From positions 5,574,504 to 5,638,503 of the forward strand of contig CP154957.1 of assembly GCA_039621445.1 (NCBI GenBank): a stretch of 64,000 nt of DNA, written 5' to 3'. The position numbers and the translations under genes were made by a program. The notes below the pieces were generated by a model. That model had not been told where the DNA came from and made no database searches. It saw only the letters and a program-made list of their open reading frames with translations. This document shows, one piece after another, positions 45,015 through 57,345 of the stretch. The stretch's first letter is position 1; each line of letters opens with the position of its first letter. Origin of the DNA: Euglena gracilis (lineage: Eukaryota > Euglenida > Euglenophyceae > Euglenales).

Positions 45015-46290
45015 ATAAACCAGGTTTTGAATAGTGCTGAGCTCTTAATGGGACATGCATGTCATGGAAGGCCGAAAAGACTAGCATTGGAAATTCGCGT
45101 AATACATAATTTGCAAATTACACTCTTGCAATTTTACAGTGATTTCCAGTGATTTTACAATAATTTCTGAAATGTTAATGAAATGTTAACCCCCCATACA
45201 CCCCATACCCGGTATATGAAATGTTAACCCCCCTATACACCCACCTGTTTTAATGGATTTTGTTCGACCTTTTCGACCCGTTTTTTTGACCCAAAGTCGA
45301 TGGTTTCGGGCCCAAAATGGGGCGCCGGGGGGGGGGGGGTCAAAAAAAAACGCTCATTTTCGGCTCAAAAACAGCTTTTCCAGGTCTGGGAGGCAAAAAA
45401 GCTTCGTTTCGGGCAATTTTTTTTTCGATTTTTTTTTCGATTTTTTGACCCGTCTTTGACCCAAAATCAGTGGGTTGGCGGCCCAAAACGGGGCGCTGGT
45501 GGGTCGAAAAACGCTCATTTTCGGCTCAAACACAGTTTTTCCGGGTCCGGGAGGCCAAAAAACATCGTTTTGGGAAAAAATTTTTCGATTTTTTTCGACT
45601 TTTTTTGACCCGAAAATCACCCTAACCCTAAGTCCATTGGTTTCGGGCCCAAAACGGGGGACTGGGGGGTTGAAAAACGCTCGTTTTCGGCTCGAAAACA
45701 CTTTTTTTTGCGGTCCGGAGGCCAAAAAGCATGCTTCTGGGCAAAAAAAATTTTGCGATTTTTTTCGATTTTTTTCGACTTTTTTTTTGGCCCAAAACGG
45801 CTAAGTCGGACAGTGGAAAAAGTGTACAAAGTGGCCTTAATTGGCCGAAAAACGGCCGTATCTCGGGCTGGGCGGTGAGCTGCATGGAAACCAAAATACC
45901 AGTAGATGGGGCGTTCCAAGGGCTTCAAGTTAGGTCTCCGGGCATTTCCTTTGATTTTGCATCATTTTTGAGATATTTTGAAAATATCGATTTTTGGGCC
46001 CGAAATGGCAGAGTCCAAAGGGGGGGGGGGCTAATCCAGGGGGGCGGGCCAATCCTACCCAATTTGGACCCTTTCGCGCGTGAATAACTCGGGCCTGGCG
46101 GGGAGTTAGGGGTCATATGGCGGTGATTTGGAAACTAGAAATCCAGTCGCTCGCAACTGAAATTTTTTTTCGGGAACGGGGTCGGGATCATGGTGATAAT
46201 CCGCAGTTTTCATGGTCTACCCAGAGGGGGGGGGGCGGGGGAGGGGGGGTTGGACCCCCCCTTTTCCTTGGTGGTAAGCTTCGCTCTTAC
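45015..46290 (+). repeat. 1.3-kb dispersed repeat, plus copy
   Basis: Starts CAGGTTTTGAATA...GCTGAGCT, contains four loose repeats of TTCGGGCCCAAAA...GGGGCG...TTTTTCGATTTTTTT, and ends in the ACTCGGGCCTGG family (46079-46160) plus CTTCGCTCTTAC. An inverted relative is 59470-60445. Confidence 0.78.
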
Positions 46291-46309
46291 TCTACCCCCC
46301 CCCCCCTGG

Positions 46310-46372
46310 ACCCCGACTTCGGGTGTCCAAATAATAAACCAGGGGGTTTATTATTTGGGGGGGTTTACCACT
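46310..46372. repeat. Short inverted copy of the AATAATAACCCC element
   Basis: CCAAATAATAAACC followed closely by GGTTTATTATTTGG, a 14-bp inverted repeat around GGG. Confidence 0.8.
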
Positions 46373-47026
46373 TTTGAAAGACCTTTGGGGGTCAACTGGC
46401 TGCTGGAAAAATAGGCCATCTGGACACCCCCAAGCTCCGAGTGAGGACAAGACTACTGGGAGAACAACCTCTGGATCCAGCAAATGCTAAATTATCAGCT
46501 GGTGTCGTCCAACAGCCGCACCAGAAATTTTTTGATATATTAATAATTTTGCGTGTTTTTTAAAAAAAAACATTTTAAAAAACTTTGCTTTGACCGCTTT
46601 CCAGATTTTCAGTGTGCAGAAACCATTGGGGTGAATCCAAAACATGTTTGATCTGGCGGGGGAAAAGCACAGCATCCCTTGAAAAACGCAACACAAAAAA
46701 AACTGCGAAACCCCCGCAAAAAAAAAAACGCAGAGAAAATGCAACTTTGCATGAATAATTCTTCAGGAGTTCCCTGGGCATGTACACTTTCTGCTGGAGT
46801 GAACCTAAAAGTTCCATTTCACCTCCGGCAGGAAAATTTTGAAAACGAACGTTTATGTCAAACGAAAAAAATATTCGTTTGGCATAAAAAAAGCAATTTG
46901 CTGACCAAAAAAATGCAAAAAAAATGACAAAAAGACAACAACTTTGGTCTCAGGGGGAAGTAGAGCCAAAGTGAGGAATTTTTCTAAGTCAAAAATTTCC
47001 AGCAGAAAGCGAGACATGGGCAGGAA

Positions 47027-47053
47027 AACACACACACACACACACACACACAA
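47027..47053. repeat. CA repeat
   Basis: Short CA run in FBPase intron 1. Confidence 0.88.
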
Positions 47054-48235
47054 AACTCGTAAAAAAACGCAAAGCTGGCCAAAACCGAGAACAAAAAAAA
47101 ATAAAAACCTGTTTGCGTCCCCCCGTTTGATTTCAAGCAATGCGGACGTCACAATGGAGGTGGCTTCTTTCAAAGAGAGTTTCCCACCAACCCAGGTCAG
47201 CACAAGGACCCGGAGGGTGCTCAAGCTGGACCAGAGAGTTCATCCAACGCCCTTCTAAAACGCCTTTCTCTTCTTCAAATTCGGTGTTCTTTTCTTCCAT
47301 CATCCTCTCTCATTCAGTGGCTCATTCAGTCGTTCTCCACCAGTTCCGCTGGCACAAAAAAACCAGTCACTCACTTTTTTCCAGAAAAGCACCCACGGTT
47401 CAGCCACTTTGAAATCCAAGGAAAACTGCCCACAAGGGTGAAGAAAAAAGGCCAAAGATTCTTCCCTCCAACGCCTTTGATACTGGGTCACCTTGATGGT
47501 GTTATGCCCTGGGGGAGGGGTTCGAGCCAAAAAACCAGTCAGTCACTCAGGAAAAAAAACCTCGCCAGTCACCTGGGGCCAATGACGTAATGATGGGTGG
47601 TCACGGAAAAAACCCAGCGAAAATATTTTTATCATTGAAACCAAAATTTCTTACACTTTGCACTTCTCAACATCACTTTGATCAATTTATTTTTTTTTAA
47701 AATGTTGACGCTGCTTGCAGGGAATTTTCTCACTCCCAGTATTCCGAATAAAAAAAAACTGTTGGGTTGGGCGATTTCCGGGTTCTTTTTCGGTCAAATA
47801 TCCAAATCAGAAATGTAGGAGGACATACAGGGAGGGGGGCAAATACAATTGTTTGCGGATGTTTTCCCACTGCAACAAAATGCAGGAAAATGGTGAGTGA
47901 AATGAGATAAGAAAAAAATTCCCCAATAATTCTTCAGGGATTTTGCTGACCGTGCAATTCGACAAAAGATATCATGGCAACTTAAAAAATCACAACCAAA
48001 TACAAAATGAACGTTAATACCAAAATAGGCCATAATCCTAAAAGGTTGGGAGGGTGGTTTGGTTCTGAAGGTAAAAAGATGCAAGAACATGGAGGCAAAA
48101 TCTTAGGGCAAGGTTGGATGAGGGTTGAGCCATTTGCCTGCCATTTGCATTATTATGTGCGAATGTACACCGCCCTTTCAGTGCACCTTTGCACCTGTGC
48201 TTGTGCACAGCTGCATGCGCTTTCTCTGTTGCACG

Positions 48236-48368
<133 letters not shown>

Positions 48369-48879
48369 GCATGTTTGCACACCTTTGTATCTGGCAGACT
48401 GGAACTTCCCTTGAGTTCGGTGTGCGACCGCTTCATCACTGCTCCAGTGGGATTCACTGCACAAGAGGATAAAAGAATTGGTCCATTCTGTTAATACAAG
48501 CCGCGAGGCCTTAATTAAGACAAGGTGTAACTCTGTTGTAACAGAGTGCAACAATTGTGCCTCGTGGACCTTCTATATCAGCTTTCATTATCTTTCAGTT
48601 GTTACAACTTGCACTTTTTGGGCAAGTTTTTCATGCAGCTCTTATTTGCCACAGCCAAGGGCCTCGAACCTCCGACCACGAAACACAAAATTTTCACAAC
48701 AATTTTGTTTGGTCCCTTCAAATCCCAGTCTCCTTCAGGAAACTTCTGGCCAAATCCTCATATAAAGCCCAAACTACCACTCACCGGCCTGAGTGCATTG
48801 TCCTTCTTGCCTGACTATCATGCAATACTCAAGGCAACCTCTGGCAAAAAGCAATTTTCATCCCAGCGGAAATGCACAC

Positions 48880-49076
48880 CTAGCTGGCCCGCAGGAGTGC
48901 GGGTCACGAAGAATTGAAACGGCTGGGCCACCTGCGTCGACGCAAGCAGAGCGGCGGCGCAGGAGATGCACAGCCACAGGGTCCATCGAGACGGGCGTTC
49001 CACCTCCAGTCGCGGGTTGCAATAGGTGGGGTGGTGGCTGTGCATCAGAGGAGAAAGGGGGCTTCCTGGCATGGCA
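48880..49076 (-). CDS. FBP: FBPase exon 1: start codon and first presequence membrane segment
   Basis: The coding part is 49072-48880: 64 codons plus one base. The ATG lies 4 bases after the AG acceptor, and this start was chosen because no other Met precedes the hydrophobic segment. Residues 1-29 are polar, with Pro and His. Residues 30-47 (beginning WTLWLCIS) form a membrane-like stretch ending in Ala-Leu-Leu-Ala-Ser, typical of a signal peptide. The exon ends CAG CTA G before GTGTGC, a conventional donor. Its single leftover base is completed by the GG that opens exon 2 at 43608, which is the main reason to join it to the FBPase gene. Confidence 0.72.
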
Positions 49077-49092
49077 CTGTAGAGGGAAAAAA
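49077..49092 (-). promoter_or_regulatory. Probable spliced-leader trans-splice acceptor of the FBPase gene
   Basis: Read on the minus strand, a pyrimidine-rich run (TTTTTTCCCTCTACAG) ends in AG exactly 4 bases before the ATG at 49072. No upstream coding exon is needed, because the protein begins with a plausible Met and presequence. Euglenids add a spliced leader to most mRNAs at such acceptors, leaving very short 5' leaders. The role is inferred from position and the pyrimidine tract; a cis intron in the 5' UTR would look the same. Confidence 0.6.
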
Positions 49093-49319
49093 TAATGTGG
49101 CAAAGGAAACGTGGTAATAATTATGTAATTACAATGAAGACTAAAATTATGGGGAAACTATTGTGGGAAAAAAACACGGGCCAATTTTGATTTTGGCAAA
49201 AAATTATTAGAAAATGCACATTTTCAGGGTTTTGGGGCAATTGCTCAACTCAAAATTCGAAAAATGGTTAAAATGGACTTCGGTGGTGTTTCTGGGGGGA
49301 TTTTCAATTTCAAAATAAA

Positions 49320-49975
49320 CCTTAATGGGCCAACGGCCTCCTCGCGGGGGGTTGCCCCCCCCCCCCCGCACCACCCTCAATAACAAAATCCTGGGGCAAA
49401 ATCTTTTTTTGTGGGACATTTTGACATGGGTGGGGGGCTACCCCCACCTCCCTAGCCTCCAGTTAATTGAGTGCGAACTCAGTCGGCCAATGGCCTCCTT
49501 GCGTTGCGGGGGGGGGGGGGGCTACCGCCCCCGCACCCCCTCAAAATACAAAATCCCTTTGTATTGGCAACATCCTCGGGGGGCTAAATCCTGTTTGTGG
49601 GTCATTTTGACTGGGTTGTACACTGTATGGCACATGTCATGGGCAGAGGTAAAACTTTGCCCAAAGTTGAGATTCATCTCCAAAAAATTGCATATTCACC
49701 ACCGATTGTGGGTTGTAGAGCCATTTGGGTGGGTTTCGGCCGGTTTCGGGATGGTTTGGTTTGGTTTGGTTTGGTATGGTTTGGCTTAAAAGTCTGCAAA
49801 TTTGACCCGTTAGTGCGTTAGAGTGGGCATTTTGCTGATTAGTCGGCCGCCTACCCACAGCCCCCGCCCCTCCCTGACTCGCCGACTACCTACCGACTAG
49901 GGCCAGTTGGCCGACCACTTGGGTTGTCGGCCGACTGATCGGCCGACAACTCATGTCCCCCCCTCCAGTCTGCTG
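49320..49975. mobile_element. Diverged relative of the 1.27-kb element
   Basis: Shares the AACAAAATCC...GCTAA...TGTGG...CATTTTGAC units, the TTTGGGTGGGTTT...CTTAAAAGTC stretch and GTCGGCCGACTGATCGGCCG palindromes with 62.6-63.4 kb. Only the right-hand end is recognisable; no target duplication was found. Confidence 0.6.
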
Positions 49976-49979
49976 TCTG

Positions 49980-51640
49980 GGGCCGCAAAATTTGGCAAGT
50001 TTTGGCAAACTTGCAACAAAATAGCAGGAAAAATACCTGGGTGCCCTCGTGTAACCTTCGAGAAATGGGCGTTCATGGAGAAATGGGAATTCATTTCGCC
50101 TTCCATTTAAATTTCATGCGGAAAGATTGTGGAAAAGGAAAAAAAATGCAGAAAAATTGCGGAAAATTGCGGAAATTGTGGAAAAATTTGCAACCATTAT
50201 ATTTGCAAACATGCTTTTTATGGGCACCGCGGATTTACAGAAAAAAAAAGGAGCATGGTGACATTGTTTGCATCATTATGGCACCTTGTACACCCCAGAA
50301 AAATTATGCCCCCACTTATGAAGCCTCCCTTTCCCCCCCACGTTCTTTTGGTTTTCACTGGAGAATGAACTTTAATCAATTTTCTTCATCCAAACCAAAA
50401 TTTTCTTGAAATTCTGTGAGCCTTTTCTTTTGTTTGCCACTTTCGATTTCTTTTGCCGCCAATTCGACAATTTAGAGGTGACTCGTTGGCGATTTGGAAC
50501 AAAGAGGTTCCCAAACTACAATACAGGCTTCTTTTTAAGACCCCCAGCGTGGTGTGGACTCTCGGAGGACCCCCCAAAAATTGGGCCATCTGAAAGCATT
50601 TCAAAAAATCTCTGCCACTTCAGGCCGGAACCCATACCCAGGCCCCTGGCGTGGGACACCCAGGGGTCAACCCCAGATTCATCCTCCCCCCTTCCTCAGG
50701 TCGTTAAATGACCAAGGGGGACCCCCTTTACACAAGATATTCCGGTGCAAAGGGCCAAAATTGAGTTTCCACACAATTTTTTTTTGAAAAATAGGCCAAA
50801 GGGGTTCTGGGGGGGGTTCGGGTCCGGACCTGGTCCCGGTCCCGGTCCCCTCCTCAGGTTTCAAGGGGGAGGGGGGGGGATGGTCCTCCCGGGGTGGGGG
50901 GTTCCTGGGCATTCATGTAGTTTAGCACCCTGCTCCTCCCCCCTAGGGGTCTTCCGAGATAAAATAAGCCTGGCACAAAAAATATATCTTTTAAGCCCAC
51001 CCAAAATTTCTGGCCCCAATTGGCATCCAATACATTCTACTTAATTGAGAGGATAAAAGCACAAAGCAAGTTGTCCACGAGTAAACCACACAACAATTAT
51101 CAGGTTGACCTCCTGGAGGCAAGCTCCCCAAGTTGCAGTGGCTGCCTGTCTCAAACCGAAACGTGGAGCGAGAGCCCCGATTTTAGATGTACACGATGTA
51201 CAATTCAACATCACCCGCCCCGCGTTGGGCTGGGTCAACGCCTGAATCATCTGAGGAAATAAAATTGGCAATAAAAGACCCAAACAAACTACTAGGAATG
51301 TTGAACGTTCACGGGGATGGTGAAATTATATGCAATTTGGACGGTTTGTAAAAAAGAAACAGCAATCAAGTTTGTTGTGTTCAAATGCACACAAATGAAA
51401 ATGAAGGCATAAAAAAGAGAATGACGGTCTTGCATTTGCTGGGGAGGAAATGGGGCATAACCACAATCTGAACAACATGACTATAAACCTGCTGCACCTG
51501 ACCGCACCTACTACGCACACCAGCTACACCCTGCACGACCAAGCACTTTGGCTGCTACCAAAGAAGAATTTTTGGTATTTTTTATTTATTTTATTTATTC
51601 ATCGGATTTACCCCTCCCGTCACCGGACATGTTTGACCCG
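49980..51640. other. No gene seen; spacer between QDPR and FBPase
   Basis: Mixed AT-rich and G/C-run DNA. The terminal QDPR exon should lie between about 49.1 and 53.0 kb but could not be recognised. Confidence 0.5.
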
Positions 51641-51655
51641 GGCGGACATATTCAG

Positions 51656-52037
51656 CAGACTTTCATTTAGTGCGCTGCGGCGAAGTTTGCCGCGGCACAA
51701 ATTTTTTTTTTCGCGGTGCACACGGTGCACAATCAAAATTTTGCCGCGGCACACCCGCGGCGCCTGAAATGCTGCTACGGCGCACCAACAACGAACCTGT
51801 GGCACACCAATGACGTTCCCGCGGCACATGCTTTTTTGGGCGCGGCACGGACAGGGGATAATTGGGATGGCCACGCCGTGGCGCACGAGGCACTGCTGCA
51901 GTGCACGTGGCGCTGCCGCGGCGCACGCGGCACACCGAAAGAAATTTTCCGCGGCGCATGCGGTCACAAAATTGCCGTTGCCGCGGCGGACGCGGTGCAG
52001 AAAAAAAATTTTCCGCGGCGCACTAAATGAAAATCTG
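51656..52037. mobile_element. hAT-like MITE with CCGCGG-rich interior
   Basis: Ends CAGACTTTCATTTAGTGCGC and the inverse GCGCACTAAATGAAAATCTG, flanked by exact ATATTCAG duplications (51648-51655 and 52038-52045). The interior is built from degenerate CCGCGGCGCA/CGGTGCACA units. Non-coding. It lies in the spacer downstream of the QDPR gene. Confidence 0.9.
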
Positions 52038-52973
52038 ATATTCAGTGTCCCAGCTGGGCAGGAAATGGCGGATCGCAGGTCTATGAAAGAGATCTTTCTG
52101 GGACAATTATCAACTCAAATATGCAACAAACAGTGCTGAAATATGAAATAAAATCCAATGAATGTCTTTTCTAGACGCTGCGGACTGTGTGCAAGGGGGG
52201 AAATGCAACATGAACCCTCAAAACAAAACAAAAAAACAAAGAAAATAAACGAAAGGACGGCCATGGCTAAAATGCTTAAAGAACCTTTTTTTTTTTACTT
52301 TGGAAACATGCTGAATAAGCGGGCTCCAAATGAGCTCCAAATGCAGGTCAAAACCATTGAAACAGAACTCGAAAAAACTGTTGGGCAAAAAATCCCACAA
52401 AACCCCCACAAATTCTAACAAAAAATGCAAAATGCCCCCCCAAAATGTTTGCGTCCCCTCTGAGTGCTGGTGGCACAAAGAGGTCGGCATGCTTGAACTG
52501 TCAGACATTCGGGGGGGGGGAGGCGGGTTACCATTTTGCTTGCAGAGAGTCAAGCTTCCAAGGGTGGGGCGTTGCACTGGGGAACAAAACCCCAACTCAA
52601 TCACTTTTTTGAACAGTTCTCAACCCCCCTCCGCCAAGGGGGCAAAATCACTCAAAATCAATGCATCTTGGCCAAAACAAAAAAAACGTAACCAAAGCAG
52701 TGTTCAAAAACATAAGAAAGCAGGGTTCCCGTTTTGGGGTGGAGCGGTCTGTTGAACATCACATTTTTTGGCCTTTGGAAGAAATGAATCCCCACTGACA
52801 GAACTGCTCCAGGGCGGAATTGCAATGGGGGAAAATGGACTATATTTGATTGACTCTGGCACAATGTTTTGTCAGCCTATGAAGCCCATATGGGGCTTAA
52901 ATGTGCTGGGTGAAAATAGTGTTCATTCGCAAAAAAAAACAGATGCACACATCGTCAGGACATCCCCTTTGGC

Positions 52974-53014
52974 CCACACACACACACACACACAGACACA
53001 CACACGCACACACA

Positions 53015-53045
<31 letters not shown>

Positions 53046-53046
53046 C
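52974..53046. repeat. CA repeat abutting a QDPR donor
   Basis: On the minus strand the exon end TGGAG runs directly into GTGTGTG..., so the microsatellite itself supplies the splice donor. Confidence 0.9.
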
Positions 53047-53202
53047 TCCAGGATGGGCTTGTTTTGCCATCCTTTGTCACCATCGTCACCAGTGACCCAT
53101 TGGCGGGTAAATTGTTGCCCGATGCCCACTCAAATACTTGCTCTGCCACCACTCCCAGAGGGGTCCATGTGCTGCGATCCGCATCTGGGTGGAGGAAACC
53201 CT
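53046..53202 (-). CDS. QDPR: QDPR exon: C-terminal segment
   Basis: Encodes [20 protein letters not shown], then [18 protein letters not shown]. The family ends with S-x-W-T-P-L...NGSL...V-T-x-x-G-x-T and a few more residues. The donor (TGGAG|GTGTGT) runs straight into a TG/CA repeat. The short terminal exon was not found. Confidence 0.92.
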
Positions 53203-53325
53203 TGATTGACATTTGTGGTTTTCTCCACAAATCTTTGACTCAAGACAATACACGATGTATTGTGTACTCTGTGTCTAAGAGAAAACAACTACTGGAACAG
53301 TATCAAGAAATAAATGCCAAAATGA

Positions 53326-53357
<32 letters not shown>

Positions 53358-53404
53358 ACTTACACACACGCACGCACACACGCATGCACACACTCACACA
53401 CACC
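53326..53404. repeat. CA repeat with CGCA interruptions
   Basis: Imperfect CA run in a QDPR intron. Confidence 0.9.
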
Positions 53405-53689
53405 CTGACATGTGCACATGAATCCATAAAAAGCCAAAAACATGTACTTGCATGAAAATAAATTCCTAAAATCATTAATAAAGTGTCGAGAAATGCTGCT
53501 CTGAAGGGACATACATGTCCCAGTTCGGAGCAGAATTTCTCAACACTTTTCCTGAGGCCAGAAAACGATGACCGGCACGTTTTCAGGTTTCAGAAACAAT
53601 CACAACGGCTGTGAACAAATCACTGAAAACCAGAAAATGCTCGCGTCCCCAAGATGCAGGCATTTGGGCCAAGCAACAGCAGGGGATCC

Positions 53690-53818
53690 TCCGGCGGGCA
53701 TCGCGCTGCGGTTCATCGGGGTGTCGAGCGTCACCGGCAGTAGGCACACCACGCGTGAATCAGGCGGCAGCCCGGCCTCCGGGTGAGAGAGCGACGCCGC
53801 GAGCTGGTGCACAGCCGC
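53690..53818 (-). CDS. QDPR: QDPR exon: VHQLAASL...VTLDTPMNR
   Basis: The acceptor is CTTCTGCCTGCAG, phase 0. It encodes AAVHQLAASLSHPEAGLPPD, then VVCLLPVTLDTPMNRSAMP. LPVTLDTPMNR is a signature of dihydropteridine reductase. The 3' boundary is uncertain: the next exon resumes with DADRSTW, so the true end is probably just after AMP, near 53700, at a junction without GT. Confidence 0.92.
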
Positions 53819-54160
53819 CTGCAGGCAGAAGTGAGGAATGCAAAATGCTTCTCCTCGGGGGGGGGGGGGGAGGGATTGCGGAAAATTGCGGAAATTGCGG
53901 GAAAATCACGGAAAACTGCGAAAAAAATTACAGAAAAAATGCGGAAAAATCGTGGAAAGGTCGTCGCCACATCTCCCATCATGCCAACAGCACATCTCTG
54001 TGTGATTGCTGCCTTTCGGAAAGCTGTGCAGAAATTGCGGGGGAAAAATACGGATATCAATCTCCCTCCCCCTGTTCTCCTGCTCTGAGCATTGATCGGT
54101 TGAATCTGATGTGTTGCTGAGGGTCCAAATAAGCATACCAACCTTGAAGGAACTATTTTA

Positions 54161-54161
<1 letters not shown>

Positions 54162-54191
<30 letters not shown>

Positions 54192-54834
54192 TGTATGTAT
54201 GTATGTATGTATGTATGTATGTATGTATGTATGTATGTATGTATGTATGTATGTATGTATGTATGTATGTATGTATGTATGTATGTATGTATGTATGTAT
54301 GTATGTATGTATGTGTGCATGCATGCATGCATGCATGCATGCATGTATGTGTGTATGTATGTATGTATGTATGTACGTATGTATGTATGTATGTATGTAT
54401 GTATGTATGTATGTATGTATGTATGTATGTATGTATGTATGTATGTATGTATGTATGTATGTATGTATGTATGCATGTATGCATACATGCATGCATGTAT
54501 GTATGCATGCATGCATGTATGTATGTGTGTATGTATTATGTATGTATGTATGTATGTATGTATGTATGTATGTATGTATGTATGTATGTATGTATGTATG
54601 TATGTATGTATGTATGTATGTATGTATGTATGTATGTATGTATGTATGTATGCATGTATGCATACATGCATGCATGTATGTATGCATGCATGCATGTATG
54701 TATGTGTGTATGTATTATGTATGTATGTATGTATGTATGTATGTATGTATGTATGTATGTATGTATGTATGTATGTATGTATGTATGTATGTATGTATGT
54801 ATGTATGTATGTATGTATGTATGTATGTATGTAC
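54162..54834. repeat. GTAT tetranucleotide tract with 179-bp higher-order period
   Basis: About 670 bases of (GTAT)n. A GCATACATGCATGC interruption block occurs at 54481 and again at 54660, so the tract itself has been duplicated. It is intronic in the QDPR gene. Confidence 0.95.
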
Positions 54835-54909
54835 AAGTCGGCGCTAGCTTCGCTACGCGCGTGAGCTTCGCTCACCCCCCCCCCCTCCAAAAGCGTGGTG
54901 AGCCACATC

Positions 54910-55340
54910 CTCTGACCCGGCCCGCCCCGGCGACCCAGCCCGGCTGGCGGCGCGGCGGCACGGCCCGCCCCGGCCCGGCTGGCGGCCCGGCCCAGCCCGG
55001 CCCAGCCCGGCTGGCGGCCCAGCCCGGCCGGCGGCCCGGCCCGGCCGGCGGCGCGGTGGCACATCCGGTGGCCGGGGCCCGGCACGGCCCTGCCTGGCCC
55101 ATCAGCACGGCCCGGCGGCCCAGCCCGGCCCGGCCCGGCTGGCGGCCCGGCCCGGCACGGCCCGGCGGCACGGCCCGGCCTGGCACGGCGGCACAGCCAG
55201 CGGCCCAGCCCGGCCCGGCCCGGCGGCGCGGCGGCACAGCCGGCGGCGGCCCGGCCCGGCCCGGCCCGGCCCGTCAGCACGGCCCGGCACGGCCGGCGGC
55301 ACGGCCCGGCCCGGCGGGTCGGCCCGGCCCGGCCCGGCCG
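54910..55340. repeat. CGGCCCGGC low-complexity block
   Basis: Over 400 bases of degenerate GGCCCGGC/GGCGGC repeats. Long open frames here on both strands are a by-product of the repeat, not genes. Confidence 0.85.
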
Positions 55341-55830
55341 GCGGTTGGTTTGGGTCCCCGGGTGGGTCCGTGCAGTTCCCCATCCGTTTTGGGTAAATGG
55401 ATTTTTTGCCCCCCCGGAAGGCAAGGAAAAATGGCCAAATCCTGTGGGAACCCCTTTTGGGGGGCCCCGTACGGACCCCAAAGTCGGTCCGGAAGCACCG
55501 GGGGTATGTGGGGTGCATACAGGCCACTTGGGGGTCCCCCATGGTTTTTTTGTGTCCGCGGGTGGGTCTGTGCAGTTCCCCATCCGTTTTGGATAATTTC
55601 AAAAAATCGATTTTTTTGCCCCCCCGGAAGGCTAAAAAAATGGCCAAGTCCTGTGGGAACCGCTTTTGGGGGTCCCCGTACGGGCCCCAAAACGGTTCGG
55701 AGGGGCCGGGGGTATGTGGGGCGTATACAGGCCACTTGGGGGTCCCCCATGGTTGGTTTGGGTCACCGGGTGGGTCCGTGCAGTTCCCCATCCGTTTTGG
55801 GTAATTTTCAAAAAATCGATTTTTGACCCT
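55340..55830. repeat. Three tandem units of 200-208 bp
   Basis: GGTGGGTCCGTGCAGTTCCC recurs at 55361, 55561 (one change) and 55769. Units also share GGTATGTGGGGCGTATACAG-type and GGAACCCCTTTTGGGGG stretches. It lies in the 3-kb QDPR intron. Confidence 0.9.
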
Positions 55831-56271
55831 AAAATGGCCAAAAATGCCTCAGTCCCCCCTGGGCCCCCTTTTTTGGTCCTTCGACGGCCCGTATCTGGGC
55901 CAAGCCGGACAGCCGGACCCCCGGGTCTCCACCAGTGGTTGGGAGGTCCCTGGGGCTTCAATTTTGCCTGGGGGGTGTTTCCTTCAAATCCCCACGGGTT
56001 TCGAGATATTTTGGAAAAATCGATTTTTTGACCCCAAAATGGCCCCCGCGGTGAAAATTTTTTAAGTCGGAAGGGACCCCGGGGGTACCACTAGTTCACC
56101 ATACCTAGGTGTCTCGTCGAGTCCTGGGACCTATTCCATCATTTGTCCTCCTATCCTAATATAATACACTTTTGTTGTTTTTGGGGCCTGACGACGCACA
56201 CAGAAAAAGTTATTCAAAAAGCAAAAAAAATTTGTTGTTGTTGTTGTTCAAATGTATGTACTTATGTAAGT

Positions 56272-56432
56272 GATGTATGTATGTATGTATGTATGTATGT
56301 ATGTATGTATGTATGTATGTCTGTATGTATGTATGTATGTATGTATGTATGCATGTATGTATGTATACATGTATGTATGATTGTATGTATGTACCATATG
56401 TATGTATGTACACATTTATGTATGTATGTGTT
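56272..56432. repeat. Second GTAT tract
   Basis: Imperfect (GTAT)n, 1.4 kb from the first, in the same orientation and the same intron. Confidence 0.9.
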
Positions 56433-56839
56433 TACACATATAGTACGGGAAGGCCAGGTGAGGGGTGGTTGGATCACCCCCTCCACCCATCAAGATGGGG
56501 GGCGTGGATCTCAATCCACCACTCTGGGTTTCCAGGATTTCCTGTTCAGCCCTGAATGGGGGGATGGTTATGGGTCACTGCTGGGGACGATCCAGGCAAA
56601 ATTTCCCTGAAAAAAGACAATTTCGTGCCTACTGTGCCTTTTGTGCCAGGGGGTATGGCACTAACAGTCCAAAATCCACCCCCCCCCCCTGCTGTGTTGT
56701 GTCAACAGTGACGTGGTGGCTTTCCATTTCGCTGACTCTGTTTCTGCTGAGAGAGATCCCACACAAACTCACACATCAACCTTTGGCTGGCAATAAAAAA
56801 AATTGTTTGTTGAGCTCTTGGAACCCTGGGGAAGTGCAC

Positions 56840-56889
56840 CTTTGCCATCCCATACGCCAGCATCGTAGGGGTGCCTCCCTGTGCCGCTG
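56840..56889 (-). CDS. QDPR: QDPR exon: YGMAK catalytic segment
   Basis: The acceptor is TTGCCTGGCGCAG and the donor GCAAAG|GTGCAC. It encodes AAQGGTPTMLAYGMAK. The Tyr and Lys of Y-G-M-A-K are the catalytic pair of short-chain reductases, and G-T-P-x-M-x-x-Y-G-M-A-K is specific to this family. Phase 0 at the donor matches the next exon. Confidence 0.92.
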
Positions 56890-56951
56890 CTGCGCCAGGC
56901 AAAAGCAGAAAGCAGCCAAAGACGTCCCCTTGTTTTCAATTGGGGGAGGGG

Positions 56952-57345
56952 CAGGGTTCGATATAAGGACAGGTGGGGGGGGTCCGGACCCCCCCCTGCG
57001 GGCCAGGAAGGGGGGGGGGGGGGGGGGGGCACCCCCCCCACCTAAACAGTTGCGCGGTCTGGGTTACCGAAAATTTTTGACCCCCCAAAACGACCAAAAG
57101 TGCCATTTTAGGCACTTTTTGGGCAAAAATGTGCCAAAAATGCAAAAAATTTTCTGCGCGAAGCGCCGGAGGAAAAAATTGACCCTTTTTGGGGGGGGTC
57201 CCGGGAACCCCCCCGAGGGTCGGTCCGGACCCCCTGGCAGGTGGGGGGGGGTGGTCCGGACCCCCCCTGCGGGCCAGGAGGGGGGGGGGGGGGGGGGGGG
57301 CACCCCCCACCTAAACCATGTACGCCCTCCTTATATCAAACCCTG
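56952..57345. mobile_element. hAT-like MITE, ATATAAGG-end family, long copy
   Basis: Ends CAGGGTTCGATATAAGG and CCTTATATCAAACCCTG, flanked by exact 8-bp duplications GGGAGGGG (56944-56951 and 57346-57353). The interior repeats the GTCCGGACCCC / CACCCCCC module twice around a unique stretch, suggesting one copy inserted into or fused with another. It lies in a QDPR intron. Confidence 0.87.

Noticed and set aside
54153-55826. Very long open frames (230-550 codons) over the GTAT tract and CG block
   Set aside because: They exist only because 4-base and GC repeats lack stop codons; the Cys-Met-Tyr-Val and Ala-Gly-Pro strings have no domain and run on both strands.
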